This document shows positions 33,209 through 43,386 of a DNA stretch of 64,000 nt, piece by piece. Both the position numbers and the translations under genes were made by a program. The DNA lies in the NCBI GenBank assembly GCA_030867875.1, contig JAOWCC010000019.1:32779976-32843975 (forward strand), read 5' to 3'. Under the pieces are notes generated by a model. That model did no database searches and was not told where the DNA came from. It saw only the letters and a program-made list of their open reading frames with translations. Position 1 is the stretch's first letter, and each line of letters starts with the position of its first letter. Source of the DNA: Actinernus sp. WN-2022. Lineage: Eukaryota; Cnidaria; Anthozoa; Actiniaria; Actinernidae.

Positions 33209-33549
33209 GGTCTTTAAATGCAGCCTTCCAAAGTCAGGTAAATTGCGCTGACTCAAATCTCAATAATTAATACCTGGGTTTTCAATGCCATCGACCATAG
33301 AATGCACGCATTATATCCGTGAAAAAAGTACTGACTATTTAGCACGTAACAGTATTGTTATCAACTAAATAAATAGCACAACTAATAAATTACGAATTCA
33401 AGCATAACGAGCACATGGCATTTCATGTTTTGCAATAAAGATAATAATATCCCGATTGAGTGGTTTGCACTATTTGTTACAAAATAAAAGCAATTACTTA
33501 ATATTTTTTCCAATGATGATACAAGCCATCGACCATACCGTCTACTCAC

Positions 33550-33702
33550 GTGTTTTTTTTTCGGGGCACAGTTCACACGATATGCCCCAGGCCTTCCCGG
33601 CTGTACAGCAACAATCTCGTTTATTCACCTGCATCATCTGCTTGGTAACCGCCTCACATAAACCGTTACTTACTGTCGCGAAACATAAGCCTTTACGAGT
33701 AT
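33550..33702 (-). CDS. FBN: Fibrillin exon 16: TB (8-Cys) domain, cysteines 1-7
   Basis: 153 nt, phase 1-1. DTRKGLCFATVSNGLC gives C1-C2, RDCCCTAGKAWG gives the diagnostic CCC triplet and the (A/G)WG, and SCELCPEKKT gives C6-C7. TB domains bind TGF-beta propeptide complexes or serve as rigid spacers in fibrillin/LTBP. C8 is on exon 17. It corresponds to the last TB of fibrillin-1 by its place seven EGFs before the C-terminus. No RGD is present. Confidence 0.93.
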
Positions 33703-33830
33703 CTGCAAGATAACATAACCCAAAGTCATCTGAGTATGAAAGATTACTGGTGCGTGCAAGCCTACTGTAGGTCCAGCCGACTCGCAAACATTAAATGGGT
33801 TGAACCCAGTCACATTAAATTTAAAGTGCC

Positions 33831-34300
33831 TTCTTGCAATTTTTTTAGCTATGAACCTCCGAAACTTTTGAGTACTTCTGTTAAGACATATTTGATTTAC
33901 AGTGTATACTTTGTATTCTACGGTTGTTTGAAATCGTGTAAATTTGACATTCCTGGGTAGACGTCATCTTGACGTCATATAGTTATTCGACCTTGCAATC
34001 ATTTGAAGAAATATTTTAAATGTTTGACTAAAATGACTTTTTTCTTTACTAACAACTCACAAACCGTGTATATTTTCTATGCATCGATGTTGTTGTGATA
34101 GAAAGGCGCCATGGAGAATAATGCCAGGGATCGACCCAGGCTTTTACTTACGCGGTCATGGGTCAGGAAAGGTCAAATTTACACGATTTCAAACAAGCGT
34201 AGAACATTGAGTATTCTCTGTAAGCCAAAACTTTCTTCACAGAAGTACTCAACACTTTACGAAGATTCATAGCTATAAAACTTGCAAGAAGGGTTATAGG
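33831..34300. mobile_element. Foldback element (TTAAAGTGC family), copy 2
   Basis: TTAAAGTGCCTTCTTGCAA at the left; the right arm ends CTTGCAAGAAGGGTTATAGG. Arms share GCTATGAACCTCCG-type, GTACTTCTGT-type and AAATCGTGTAAATTTGAC stretches with the copies at 5.1, 43.7 and 48.6 kb. Confidence 0.75.
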
Positions 34301-34439
34301 AATGAACCCATATCGAATTATAATGACCAATGAAGATGGTCATGAAAATAGATTTAGTTTCTGTCACGATCTCATTATCCCTCCCTAACCCCTCTCAGCG
34401 TTAATTATCCCTTCCTAATTTCAAATTTTCTAATTAATA

Positions 34440-34690
34440 TAACTTAGTTGTTGTTTACCTTTCGATTCCCGGACGCGGGATTTGAACACCAGACCTTTAC
34501 CAATGAACCACACAAGCTTGCGATGGAACGACTGTCACTTTTAAGAATAAAAACTCTAGTCCGTACCATATACCTAATCCTAACCGGTCAGTAAACAAGA
34601 GTTCCCAGGTAAACGACGAGATTTTAGGGCTAAGGTTCCAGGGTTCACAGGTAAACGTGTTCTGACTGTAATGAGAGTTATTGAGTGCAC
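34440..34690 (-). mobile_element. tRNA-like fragment with GTTTACC module
   Basis: Minus strand contains GTTCATTGGTAAAG and GTGTTCAAATCCC (B-box-like), and beside it GTTTACCTGGGAACTC and GTTTACTGACCGGTTAGG. The same GTTTACC/GGTTAGG module sits by tRNA-like sequence at 5.65-5.88 and 46.74-46.99 kb. Confidence 0.4.
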
Positions 34691-34754
34691 AGTCGCATGC
34701 TCTCAGCAAATGCTTACTCAGTATATTATAAACAAAATATCGCATGAACTGCTC

Positions 34755-34886
34755 GTGCTATACTTGATTTATAGGCACTGAGTGATATTTCGAAAGTTCT
34801 CAAATTGCATACACTCCCCTGAAGGCTCGTGCAATTATTATAACTTTCAAAATATCACTCAGTGCCTATAAATCAAGTATAGCACT
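34755..34886. repeat. Near-perfect hairpin, ATACTTGATTTATAGGCACTG arms
   Basis: TGCTATACTTGATTTATAGG at the left mirrors CCTATAAATCAAGTATAGCA at the right; the arms run ~45 bp through CACTGAGTGATATTT. The loop is ~40 bp. Confidence 0.8.
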
Positions 34887-34971
34887 CACGTTCATGCGAT
34901 TTCCTCTACATATAGTAGTCTTTGTACTCCTTATCGAAGGACTGTTATAATTATATCATCCTAACCAATAC

Positions 34972-35097
34972 CTTCGCATCGTTTGCCGTCGCTGGACCGC
35001 ACGTATCCAGCATAACAGTTGCACATATATCCCCCACCAATGTTATTACACCGTCCGTTTTTACACAAGTTAAAATTCGATGCGCATTCGTCGATGT
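34972..35097 (-). CDS. FBN: Fibrillin exon 15: cbEGF domain
   Basis: 126 nt, phase 1-1. DIDEC start; LC, RC, MC, NC, RC follow. The core CNNIGGGYMCNC fits an Asn-hydroxylation site. Fifth and last EGF before TB exon 16. Donor G|GTATTG is weak. Confidence 0.93.
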
Positions 35098-35353
35098 CTG
35101 TTGAGATTTGAAAAGAAACGTTAGAAGATTCAAATATGTGGAACAATACTGGTCTTCAGTTGTGGTCTTTAAGTTTCTTGTAAAACTCAAAAGATGTTCG
35201 TGATTCAACTCCTTGACATTATTTAAAGTGGCCTTAACTTACCGATCAACGGATTGTAACTGCTTTGATAATTCAGATATCCCATAAGAAAGAAGCGATC
35301 AACAATCAATAGAGGGAATCGGCTAACTCTGTTGCTACCCAATAGCTGAACTT

Positions 35354-35558
35354 ACAGTGGCGTCTATGAATAGCAGTTTCAGCGGTATTGACCTGAACGC
35401 CTCACTTCAATGTAATGAAGCGCTATTCAAACTGTGTATCTAAATTAGTCGTGCTTGTTTATAGGGTGTTGGTGTCATGCAAGAATGATGGTTTCAATGG
35501 CGCTTCATTACATTGAAGTGAGGCGTTCGGGTCAACATCGCTGAAACTGCTATTCGTT
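35354..35558. mobile_element. Foldback MITE, ACAGTGGCGTCTA family, copy 2
   Basis: Same sequence as 23019-23234 (GCAGTTTCAGCGGTATTGAC, GGTGTTGGTGTCATGCAAG), but the right end stops at CTGCTATTCG, short of the full terminus. Confidence 0.75.
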
Positions 35559-35841
35559 ATCAGCTATTCATATTACGTGACGTAAACAGATTTTACTCTG
35601 GGGAATGGGCCCTTTGGAGGAATGCAATCACGTGGTTGTACTGCATGGCAAAAACAATCTGATTTCACTGATTTATTTAACGGCACTTGTACGAGATCGG
35701 TATTGTTATTAGCAAAACCTGTTTGTAAATGCTATTTTCCATCTCCAATCGATTGTCGATCTCTCTAAAACAGCGTTTATAAAGATAGCTTGCCATCCAG
35801 CATCCATGGCAACGCCTTTCGCATGGGGATCACGAGCTCAA

Positions 35842-36136
35842 TTCATTCGTTAATGAAGTATTACATCAGCACGTGACTGTATCCTGTAAAGGGCCTATTG
35901 TTCATTCGTTAATGAAGTATTATATCAGCACGTGACTGTATCCTGTAAAGGGCCTATTGTTCATTCGTTAATGAAGTATTACATCAGCACGTGACTGTAT
36001 CCTGTAAAGGGCCTATTGTTCATTCGTTAATGAAGTATTACATCAGCACGTGACTGTATCCTGTAAAGGGCCTATTGTTCATTCGTTAATGAAGTATTAT
36101 ATCAGCACGTGACTGTATCCTATAAAGGGCCTATTG
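35842..36136. repeat. 59-bp tandem array, 5 copies
   Basis: Units start TTCATTCGTTAATGAAGTAT at 35842, 35901, 35960, 36019 and 36078; each holds ATCAGCACGTGACTGTATCC and TAAAGGGCCTATTG. Copies are nearly identical, so the expansion is recent. Confidence 0.9.
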
Positions 36137-36569
36137 TTCATTTGTCATTCTAATCATAATGCAGTCATGCCTATCTGAATAAAATCAATTTTCAAATAGA
36201 CAATTCTCCAGAGTAACGTCTGTTTACGTCACATGATCTGAAGCAACAGAGTTAGCAGATTCCCTTTTTAGCCAGACGTTAAGAGAGGCCAAGATCTGAT
36301 AGAGCGTTAGACGGAAGTTTGAGGAGCACTAGAATATATCTTATAGGGGTATATCCATTTTAGTACTTTATTATAAACTCGTATTAGTTACAAAAATAAA
36401 ATAAAACGTTCATTAGTATTTATGATTTCGTCAATTTGATGTTTGTAAAAGAAAATCATGTACTATTTATAATCTATGTATATTTGTATGTATTGTTTGC
36501 GGGAATTAGTTTTGAGTTGACTTCGAGTCGTCTCTCTTCTTGCAGAAGTAAGTTAATAAGATAGCTTAC

Positions 36570-36686
36570 CCTTGCAGACTCGTCCATCGCCCGTATAGCC
36601 TGGGTTGCAAATACATCGATAGCCTCCGACAAAGTTCTTGCAGCGATACGGACAGAGTTTACCATTTCTATTACACTCGTTAATGT
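36570..36686 (-). CDS. FBN: Fibrillin exon 14: cbEGF domain
   Basis: 117 nt, phase 1-1. DINEC start; LC, RC, RC, IC, VC follow. CKNFVGGYRCIC is the core. Donor AAGG|GTAAGC, one base in from the exon's last G. No anomaly. Confidence 0.92.
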
Positions 36687-36849
36687 CTGAATGAAACAGT
36701 AAAAGTAATCCGTTAGGGGTGGGATAGGGAGCCTACCGCGTCTATTTGATCGTGGCAAAGCAACTAAACATATAGCAATGTTTACTGCCACGTCATCCAT
36801 TGTTATTAATGTGCCAACCAGAGATCCATTGGTACCTGAGACACAAAGC

Positions 36850-37200
36850 GGCCTTTTGAAATCATGGTTGGCACATTAGCATAACGATTATAATGTTTAT
36901 AAACACGAAACATCGCTATACCTATTTCAAACAACGTTGATGGAGGGAAATGGGAAATAGGAAAGCTAAGACCAAGTGGAGTGTATTGTTTCTTGTTGAC
37001 TCTATTGAGTCTTATTTATTATAGTTTCATCGATTTTATCGTTTTACAGTATAAGTATTTTAAAATATTTAGAATATATGTTTAGTAATGATATAGGTAT
37101 TAGTCTTTCTTAGCTATATTGTCACATATATTAGATACCGTTCTCTGAAAGAGCATGATTGTATGAAGAGACTATGTTGGCAAATAAAGATACTACTGTT
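36850..37200 (+). mobile_element. Possible LINE 3'-end remnant
   Basis: CCGTTCTCTGAAAGAGCATG ... GAAGAGACTATGTTGGCAAATAAAG resembles the LINE tail at 47.59-47.67 kb (CTCTGGAAGAGCATCC ... GAAGAGACTCCGTG). No protein remains. Confidence 0.4.
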
Positions 37201-37592
37201 ACGTCTGGCTTCATTGTGTTAACTTGAACAGGGACGAATGTTTACCTAATGAAGCCATCGTCATCCAGGAACTGGAACGTTTTTCTTTTGTTTTTGTCTG
37301 TTGCAAATTATTCAAATCAGTCCAATCAGTCAACGTTTTCCCTTTTCTTTTTTCTTTGATCCAACGTTTATTGAAATAGGTGTATACACAAAACACAAAT
37401 ACAATTAAACAATTATCAGGACCGATTTTTTTAACGAAACCTAAATCTTAGATGCCATCTATCTATTGTTGTGAACCAGACGGCGTTTTAGACTTAGACA
37501 TTCTTAAAATTATCAACCCTAAGGTTCGGTTCAAACGTCGAAGTCCTCACGAGCCGAACCTAATTAGATATGGCCCGCCATGGACCATGCTG

Positions 37593-37713
37593 GTATATAC
37601 TTCATGGTAGTGTTTCGTTCCATATAGTCTCCCTGCATAATCATTTTCACTACTGTTTTACAGTATTATACAGGGAGACTATATGGAACGAAACACTACC
37701 ATGAAGTATATAC
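37593..37713. mobile_element. Palindromic MITE, GGTAGTGTTTCG family, copy 2
   Basis: Best-preserved copy: TTCATGGTAGTGTTTCGTTC mirrors GAACGAAACACTACCATGAA, extended by GGTATATAC and GTATATACC at the ends. The loop holds ACTGTTTTACAGT. Confidence 0.85.
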
Positions 37714-38037
37714 CACCATGCTGACCGCCATTGAACTAAAGAAAACTTTATTTATTAAGCACCTACACCGCACTTATTAAAATATTATTGTACTTTGTTA
37801 TTATTAACCTATAGCACCTGCACTGCACTTACGAACACTCACTAGAATCTTCTATTATAGAAGGAGGTGAGTTTTATTAGAAGAAGAAAAAGGATAAAAA
37901 AAAAGCCACCTATAATTATCTTTTGTTTCAATCCACCGAACAGAAAAAGATGGCGGATTGTACGTTTACCCACAATTCGGCTTTACGCGCGAAGAATCAG
38001 GGAATCAGGGGTGTGTAACTGAACTAGTAAACAGTAC

Positions 38038-38160
38038 CTTTACAGTGCCTTTGGTTGCTTGAGAGCTCAAACCCTCGAGGACAAGAGCACTTAAAACTTC
38101 CTGGTGTATTGAGACAGCGATAAGCACACAGACGTCTGTTCTGCCGACACTCATCCACGT
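38038..38160 (-). CDS. FBN: Fibrillin exon 13: cbEGF domain
   Basis: 123 nt, phase 1-1. DVDEC start; LC, RC, KC, SC, HC follow; CLNTPGSFKCSC fits hydroxylation. Donor G|GTACTG. Its acceptor is the CTTAG next to the long trinucleotide tract. Confidence 0.93.
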
Positions 38161-38256
38161 CTAAGGTTAAAATACGATGAAAAATGAATAAAACTGATAC
38201 ATCAAAGCATTTTTCAGTCCCAAATAGTTAAAACTAAATACACAGTCACGTTAATG

Positions 38257-38960
38257 CAGTTTTACCACCACTACTACCACACTACTAAGACCACCACTAC
38301 CACTACTAAAATACTACTGCTACCTTCCACTGACCACTGCCACCACCACCACCTACTACTTCTACCTACCCCTACTACCTAATACTACTACGTACTACCA
38401 CTATTACCTACTACCACTATTACTACCTACTACCACTACGTACTACCACTAGCTACTACCACTACGTACTACCACTACCTACATTTACTACCACCACTAC
38501 CTACTATCACTACCTACTACCACACTACTAAGACCACCACCAGCACTACTACTAAAATATTACTCCTACCTACTACTGACCACTGCCCACCACCACTACT
38601 ACCTACTACCACTATTACCTACTACCACTACTACTACCTACTACCACTACGTACTACCACTAGCTACTACCACTACCTAGTACCACTACTACTACCTACT
38701 GCCACTACGTACTACCACTAGCTACTACCACTACGTACTACCACTACCTACTACCACCACTACTACTACTACTGCCTTACTACTACTACTACTACTTCTA
38801 CTACAATTACAACAATGCAATACAAAAGCCCTTATTTCAACACGATTTGTTTAAGGGCAGCACAAGTGTTGATGTGGTCCTGCTACGACCGCCACCACCG
38901 CAACTACTCCTACTACTACTGCTGCTCCTCCCTCTCCTCCCACTACTACTATTAGTACTA
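38257..38960. repeat. ACC/ACT trinucleotide-rich tract
   Basis: About 550 bp of imperfect (CTACCA)(CTA) repeats with ACGTACTACCACTAGCTACTACC higher-order blocks that recur at 38.44, 38.65 and 38.71 kb, then a second patch at 38.89-38.96 kb. Purine/pyrimidine asymmetric on each strand. Confidence 0.85.
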
Positions 38961-39078
38961 CATTTTTAATGTGTCATTTTATTAACTGGGGAGTTTCTTT
39001 AAATTTGAAAATCAAAACGCACCGCATACACAGGAAACTGTCTGCGAAAAGAATGGTTTGGATATACAAGAAACGTTA

Positions 39079-39290
39079 TGGGGAGCCGGGGTGGTGCAAG
39101 TGATAAGTGCTTTTCCTCTCACCACTGTGACCAGGGTTCGCACCCCGGTAACATGCGAGTTGAGTTGGTATCTCGCCCTTGCTCCGAGGGTTTTTCTACG
39201 GGTTCCCTGGCTTTCCTCCCTCCACAAAAACCAACATGCTAAATTCCAAATCGATCTGTGGTTTAGCCCGGTCCTGAATTTGATCAGCCC
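39079..39290 (+). mobile_element. tRNA-derived SINE-like element
   Basis: GGTGGTGCAAGTGATAAGTGC (A-box side) and CCAGGGTTCGCACCCCGG (B-box side) are followed by a non-tRNA body GGGTTCCCTGGCTTTCCTCC and CCACAAAAACCAACATG. Head and body have the SINE plan. Only one copy is in the window. Confidence 0.6.
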
Positions 39291-39557
39291 GCTCTATGTT
39301 TGTTTTTTTACTCTTTATGTGTCAAAGAAAATCGCCTCGATATATATATTATTGAAGGTGTCACCTTACCACCAAACCATTCTTTTCGCAGGGCAATGAT
39401 GTTTCTCCAGACTCGAGCCTCATTTCAAAGAAATAATTCTAAAATCGGAGTATCAATATATCTCACTTTATCCCACACCACTTCAATTATGTTGCCGGAT
39501 ACTCCGCATTAACTAGGAACAAAGCATCTCTAATATTGGTGGATTTTTCATCCCTAC

Positions 39558-39683
39558 CTTTACACTTGGGGGAGTCCCGCCCTGGAGCGTACCCGAATGG
39601 GCACGTGCAGTGATAGGACCCTTCGATGTTGGTGCAGTTACCGTTACCACACGCTCCTGGATTTTCCTGACACTCATTCTTGT
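39558..39683 (-). CDS. FBN: Fibrillin exon 12: cbEGF domain
   Basis: 126 nt, phase 1-1. DKNEC start; AC, NC, HC, TC, KC follow. CTNIEGSYHCTC core. The C5-C6 loop has APGRDSPK (GRD, not RGD). Donor G|GTAGGG. Confidence 0.93.
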
Positions 39684-40355
39684 CTGTAAAAGAACCAAAC
39701 AATGAGTGATACGATAAGTAAAGATATCGCCCCATGGGCACGTCGATAAGTAAAGATATCGCCTCCAAGGGCACGCCAACAGTGCGACACAAATCCCGCA
39801 AGTTAAGCGTCCTTTAGACGCCTATATAGACCATTTTATACCTAGGAGTGTGAGAAAATGAATGTTTTCGGGCCTACTAATTAGGAAGATAAATATGATG
39901 TGGTAAGTGAAGCGCAATAACAAAGGGAAAAACTAGGATCCATATCTGACGGTACAGGTATCAGCAGTCCTCATATTCACCGCATAGATCCTCATATTCA
40001 CCGCGCTATGCGATGAATATAAATACGATAACCTATTTGTGGCGTCGAAATATGCCCTGATATTTTGTCCGCGAACATTATCTGTTCCGAGAAGAGAGAA
40101 GCTCGAGGGAAACTGTGAGCTTCGAGGATCAGATGTCCAAGATAATCAGATAATGACAATGTAGGTTAGTGTTGTTATCATCCTTCTAATATTTTCTTTG
40201 ACGCGCGCTTATACGGTCACAGGGGGGGTATTCGCTGATATTTCCCGCTCGCGGAGAGAAAATATCGGGTCACGTGACGCATTCAACCAATCACGCGCGA
40301 GACAAAATATTTGATGGATTATAATCACCAATAAATATTATTCACGCTGTCTTAC

Positions 40356-40481
40356 CTATGCAGTTTTTGCCAGTCCGGTCCAGTTTGTAACCCATCTTAC
40401 ACTGGCACCTGAAGCTTCCATCATTATTGATACACACGCCGTTTTTGCAAAGTTTTGGCATAATCTTACACTCGTTCACAT
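40356..40481 (-). CDS. FBN: Fibrillin exon 11: cbEGF domain
   Basis: 126 nt, phase 1-1. (G)AT GTG AAC GAG TGT gives DVNEC once joined to exon 10. LC, VC, RC, QC, NC follow; [12 protein letters not shown] core. Donor G|GTAAGA. First of five EGFs after the first complete TB. Confidence 0.93.
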
Positions 40482-40694
40482 CTATGACAAAAAACATGGT
40501 TTAATATACCTTTCCCGCATCCCGCTCCAATGCCCACGAACAATGGCACACATTTTTGTCTACCCCAATCTCGACTGGTGCCATTGTTCGATCGAATGCC
40601 GGAAGGTCTATTCCTATGCCTTCAAATCGATTGAATATCACGATCTAATGCAATAAAGAGCTAAAACGATAAAATTGATCGTTTAAAGCATCAC

Positions 40695-40760
40695 CTTCAA
40701 ACCTGTCTGTGCCATTCTGTGCGATGCCAACGCCTTTTGGGCATATAATGCTAAAACGTG
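40695..40760 (-). CDS. FBN: Fibrillin exon 10: 66-nt exon with TB cysteine 8
   Basis: Acceptor ttttttgcag; reads (C)CA CGT TTT AGC ATT ATA TGC CCA..., giving PRFSIICPKGVGIAQNGTD then RFE and a final G. FSIICPKGVG matches the family's YxxLCPxGxG at TB Cys8. Choosing donor GAAG|GTGATG keeps phase 1 and yields DVNEC at exon 11; the nearer CAG|GTTTGA would break frame. One NGT sequon. Confidence 0.85.
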
Positions 40761-40825
40761 CTGCAAAAAAGCATGACAACCTGTTAGTTAAAAAATCAGA
40801 TGACATTCACTGGGTTAATTGGCTT

Positions 40826-40986
40826 TAGTATGTACCACACCAGTGAATATCACTTTTCGCGCGCTCTGATTGGCTACTCAAACTCCGAGCAAAGCAGCGA
40901 TCATCTCGCGCGGGGATTTGTCCATTTGAGAGAAAATAAAATAACTATTTGGTGCTGGCTATTTACCTGGAGTGTGGTATATACTA
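40826..40986. mobile_element. MITE, TAGTATATACCACACC termini, copy 2
   Basis: TAGTATGTACCACACCAG and GTGTGGTATATACTA are inverted. Interior CACTTTTCGCGCGCTCTGAT matches 2101-2285. Both copies are followed by GCGGCTCGGTAAATATCCAC. Confidence 0.8.
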
Positions 40987-41265
40987 AAACAAGCGGCTCG
41001 GTAAATATCCACCACTATTCACCTCCACTTCGGTGAATAATTGTTAAATATTCACTGGGTTAATTTGCTAGAATATATCGAAATCCTGAATACATACCTC
41101 TTCTGAATTGTGGAAAGTAGTAGTTACTTTTAGTACGTCTTGTATGAATTATATTTGGTGTTTGATAATGTAAACATTTAGCTGTTCGCAACACTTGAAA
41201 AACTCTCCAAACTTTTACTTGGCATCATTTGTTGTCTAAATCATACACTTAAAACTCGATACAGC

Positions 41266-41485
41266 AAATGTTGCCAATTAACCCAGTAAATGTTGCCAAT
41301 TAACCCAGTGAATGTTGCCAATTAACCCAGTGAATGTTGCCAATTAACCCAGTTTATGTTGCCAATTAACCCAGTGAATGTTGCCAATTAACCCAGTGAA
41401 TGTTGCCAATTAACCCAGTGAATTTTGCCAATTAACCCAGTGAATGTTGCCAATTAACCCAGTGAATGTTGCCAATTAACCCAGG
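41266..41485. repeat. 22-bp tandem array, 10 copies
   Basis: Unit AATGTTGCCAATTAACCCAG(TG), starts every 22 bp from ~41268. Single inverted units (CACTGGGTTAATT) stand at ~40807 and ~41055, on either side of the MITE copy at 40826-40986. Confidence 0.9.
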
Positions 41486-41549
41486 GAATAGCTGGAATAA
41501 GTAAAAAAAACGGCACCTAGATTAATGTGTTTACAGTATAAAGTAAAAA

Positions 41550-41705
41550 CATGGTCAGTCTAAATGGTTAACGATGGCTAGACATGGCAAGACATGGTAC
41601 ACGTAGTTGGCTGGATCTCGCACATCCGTCTTACAGACCAGACCCAGCCAAGTACGTGTACCCTGTCTAGCCATCGTTAACCATTTGGAACCATGTTTAG
41701 CCATT
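41550..41705. repeat. Inverted repeat, AAATGGTTAACGATGGCTAG arms
   Basis: AAATGGTTAACGATGGCTAG and CTAGCCATCGTTAACCATTT face each other; inner arms TGGTACACGTAGTTGGCTGG / CCAGCCAAGTACGTGTACC also pair. About 155 bp. Confidence 0.8.
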
Positions 41706-41798
41706 CTAAAAACATTGCGTAGTAGAAGAGACTTGCTAGCAGTCTAACACAACTGAGGTGTACTCGTTTGGTGCTATTTTCCAGTATTTAATCCTTAC

Positions 41799-41948
41799 GT
41801 GACTTCGGCTCTGGGCACAGCTCGCACGGATCTCCCCATCCTTTTCCTAACGTGCAGCAACACACAGACTTGGTAAGCCTCATGCCTCGGGGCTTGGCAC
41901 AGCTGTTCTCATGATCAAACACGTCGAAACAGAAGCCTTCGCGGACGT
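41799..41948 (-). CDS. FBN: Fibrillin exon 9: TB (8-Cys) domain, cysteines 1-7
   Basis: 150 nt, phase 1-1. DVREGFCFDVFDHENSC gives C1-C2, SVCCCTLGKGWG the CCC triplet and GWG, DPCELCPEPKS C6-C7. C8 is on exon 10. Ends TCAC|GTAAGG. Its place, five EGFs before the next TB, matches the second-last TB of fibrillin-1. The upstream part of this exon and its acceptor are duplicated at 42.02-42.11 kb. Confidence 0.93.
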
Positions 41949-42018
41949 CTAGAGAGGAAAATACATGTATAACATAGGTCATTTGTCCGAGTACAAATCA
42001 TCTTCAAAGTTAGTTCTT

Positions 42019-42107
42019 TTGGTAAGCCTCATGCCTCGGGGATTGGTACAGCTGTTCTCATGATCAAACACGTCGAAACAGAAGCCTTCGCGGACGTCTA
42101 GAGGGAA
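42019..42107 (-). pseudogene. Partial duplicate of the TB exon (acceptor plus first ~75 nt)
   Basis: From GGTAAGCCTCATGCCTCGGG to GACGTCTAGAGGGAAAATAC the sequence repeats 41873-41965 with a few changes (GGGATTGG for GGGCTTGG). It keeps the AG acceptor and the codons for DVREGFCFDVFDHENSC but ends before the CCC triplet. Including it would lose the domain, so I call it a pseudo-exon. Confidence 0.75.
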
Positions 42108-42400
42108 AATACATTTATGCCTTTCCCGACTATGTTCAGAATCTATAACAAATTTACTGTAATGTTGAGCTCAGTTTGCGTGGCAAAGACCAGACTACTA
42201 CTGATTTGGAATTAATCTGGCTATGTGCCTGAGCACATAGCCGCTTTAATAATATAAATTTCTGATAACAATCAGTAATAAATTTGCCAATCAAAGGTGG
42301 AGGTCTTAACAATGCACAATGCCTCCTTAGAAATAAAACAGGTGGAAAACAAATGGGGAGGAGGTGGGTCAACGAGGACGTGGTATGTCAAGCCTGGAAG

Positions 42401-42509
42401 GGTATATACTTCATGGTAGGTAGTGTTTCGTTCCTTATAGTCTTCCTACATAATACTGTAAAACAGTAGAGGACTATATGGAACGAAACACTACCATGAA
42501 GTATATACC
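42401..42509. mobile_element. Palindromic MITE, GGTAGTGTTTCG family, copy 3
   Basis: GGTATATACTTCATGGTAG mirrors CTACCATGAAGTATATACC; the left arm has a 4-bp GGTA duplication and the loop is deleted relative to copy 2. Confidence 0.8.
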
Positions 42510-42765
42510 CGTGGAAGCGAAGACTGACCACAACGGGTCAAAACTCGTGATAAACCAACCCTTATGGGGGGTTAATTGATAACAATTGACACCCCCCCTC
42601 CCCCTCATCCGCATGTGCATACACGTGCTTACATGTGGTATGTTGAACTTTAGACCAATTAAGCACCGGAAAAGCCATAAAACTTTTATTGTCAAGCCAA
42701 TAATTCCTGTATAACATAGACCATTTGTCCGAGTACAAATCATCCCATATCAGTAATGTACGATT

Positions 42766-43298
42766 GGACCCGGTTATTCGAAGCAAGGGTAACTTTATCC
42801 CTATAGGATAGCGCTAAGTCTGTAATTGTAATCTGTACAGTTTATTTATTTATAACCAAATATTTAAACAGGAGGTCCAATTCAGCAAAGCTGGTTTAAA
42901 TGGAGTATTGTATCAACTAAATTATTACACAACATATAAATGGAAATATTATATATACATGGATAGAAATAATACATATAGTTATTATACGGACAAAACT
43001 TACATAACATATAATACGGATAAATTGGTAAGACATCAGTCGCTAGAATTAATAGTTAGCGCTTATTATAGAATTGGATTTCGCTTTTGAATGCAATAAA
43101 GCTGCTTTTTGTTCTAATTGAACGTGGGGAGTATTCCAGGTTCGAGCGCCATTGTACCTAAGATCCCTAGTTGTTTTTGCTCGCGGTAGCCTAAGCAGAT
43201 CCTTGTTCCTTGTGTTGTAATGGTGAGTTTACACTTGGGTTCATTAGCAATTTAACCCCGGGGTAGTACTTACCCTTGCTTCGTACAACCGGACCCAG
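42766..43298. mobile_element. MITE, GGACCCGGTTATTCGAAGC termini, copy 2
   Basis: GGACCCGGTTATTCGAAGCA mirrors TGCTTCGTACAACCGGACCC. The terminus is shared with 32966-33208 but the interior is different and longer. Confidence 0.65.
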
Positions 43299-43386
43299 TT
43301 AAATCCTGGTGCGCACTAGCGAAATAAGCATCACGACAAGCAACATAGGTAGTAATATATTGATCATTAGCAGCGCTTGTTATTAG

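Larger units (their letters stand above)
35313..36267. mobile_element. Composite: foldback MITE copy 2 broken by two insertions
   Basis: Ends GGGAATCGGCTAACTCTGTTGC and GCAACAGAGTTAGCAGATTCCC are the mirrored termini of the family at 10.8 kb. Inside are the ACAGTGGCGTCTA MITE (35354-35556) and an AGTCACGTGCTGATATA repeat with a 59-bp array (35630-36136). The interior resumes at CATTCTAATCATAATGCAGTC. Confidence 0.7.

Noticed and set aside
35842..36136. CRISPR-like array (59-bp repeats); also the 22-, 42- and 96-bp arrays
   Set aside because: Units are contiguous with no unique spacers, in introns of an animal gene.
39679..39801. Extension of the EGF ORF beyond its exon as a stand-alone small protein
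   Set aside because: The EGF part is a phase-1 exon with clear acceptor and donor; flanking residues are intron translation. This applies to all single-EGF ORFs in the window.
41799..41948. Direct splice of the TB exon to the cbEGF at 40481
   Set aside because: It would leave the TB with seven cysteines and change DVNEC to HVNEC. The 66-nt exon between restores Cys8 and the Asp.
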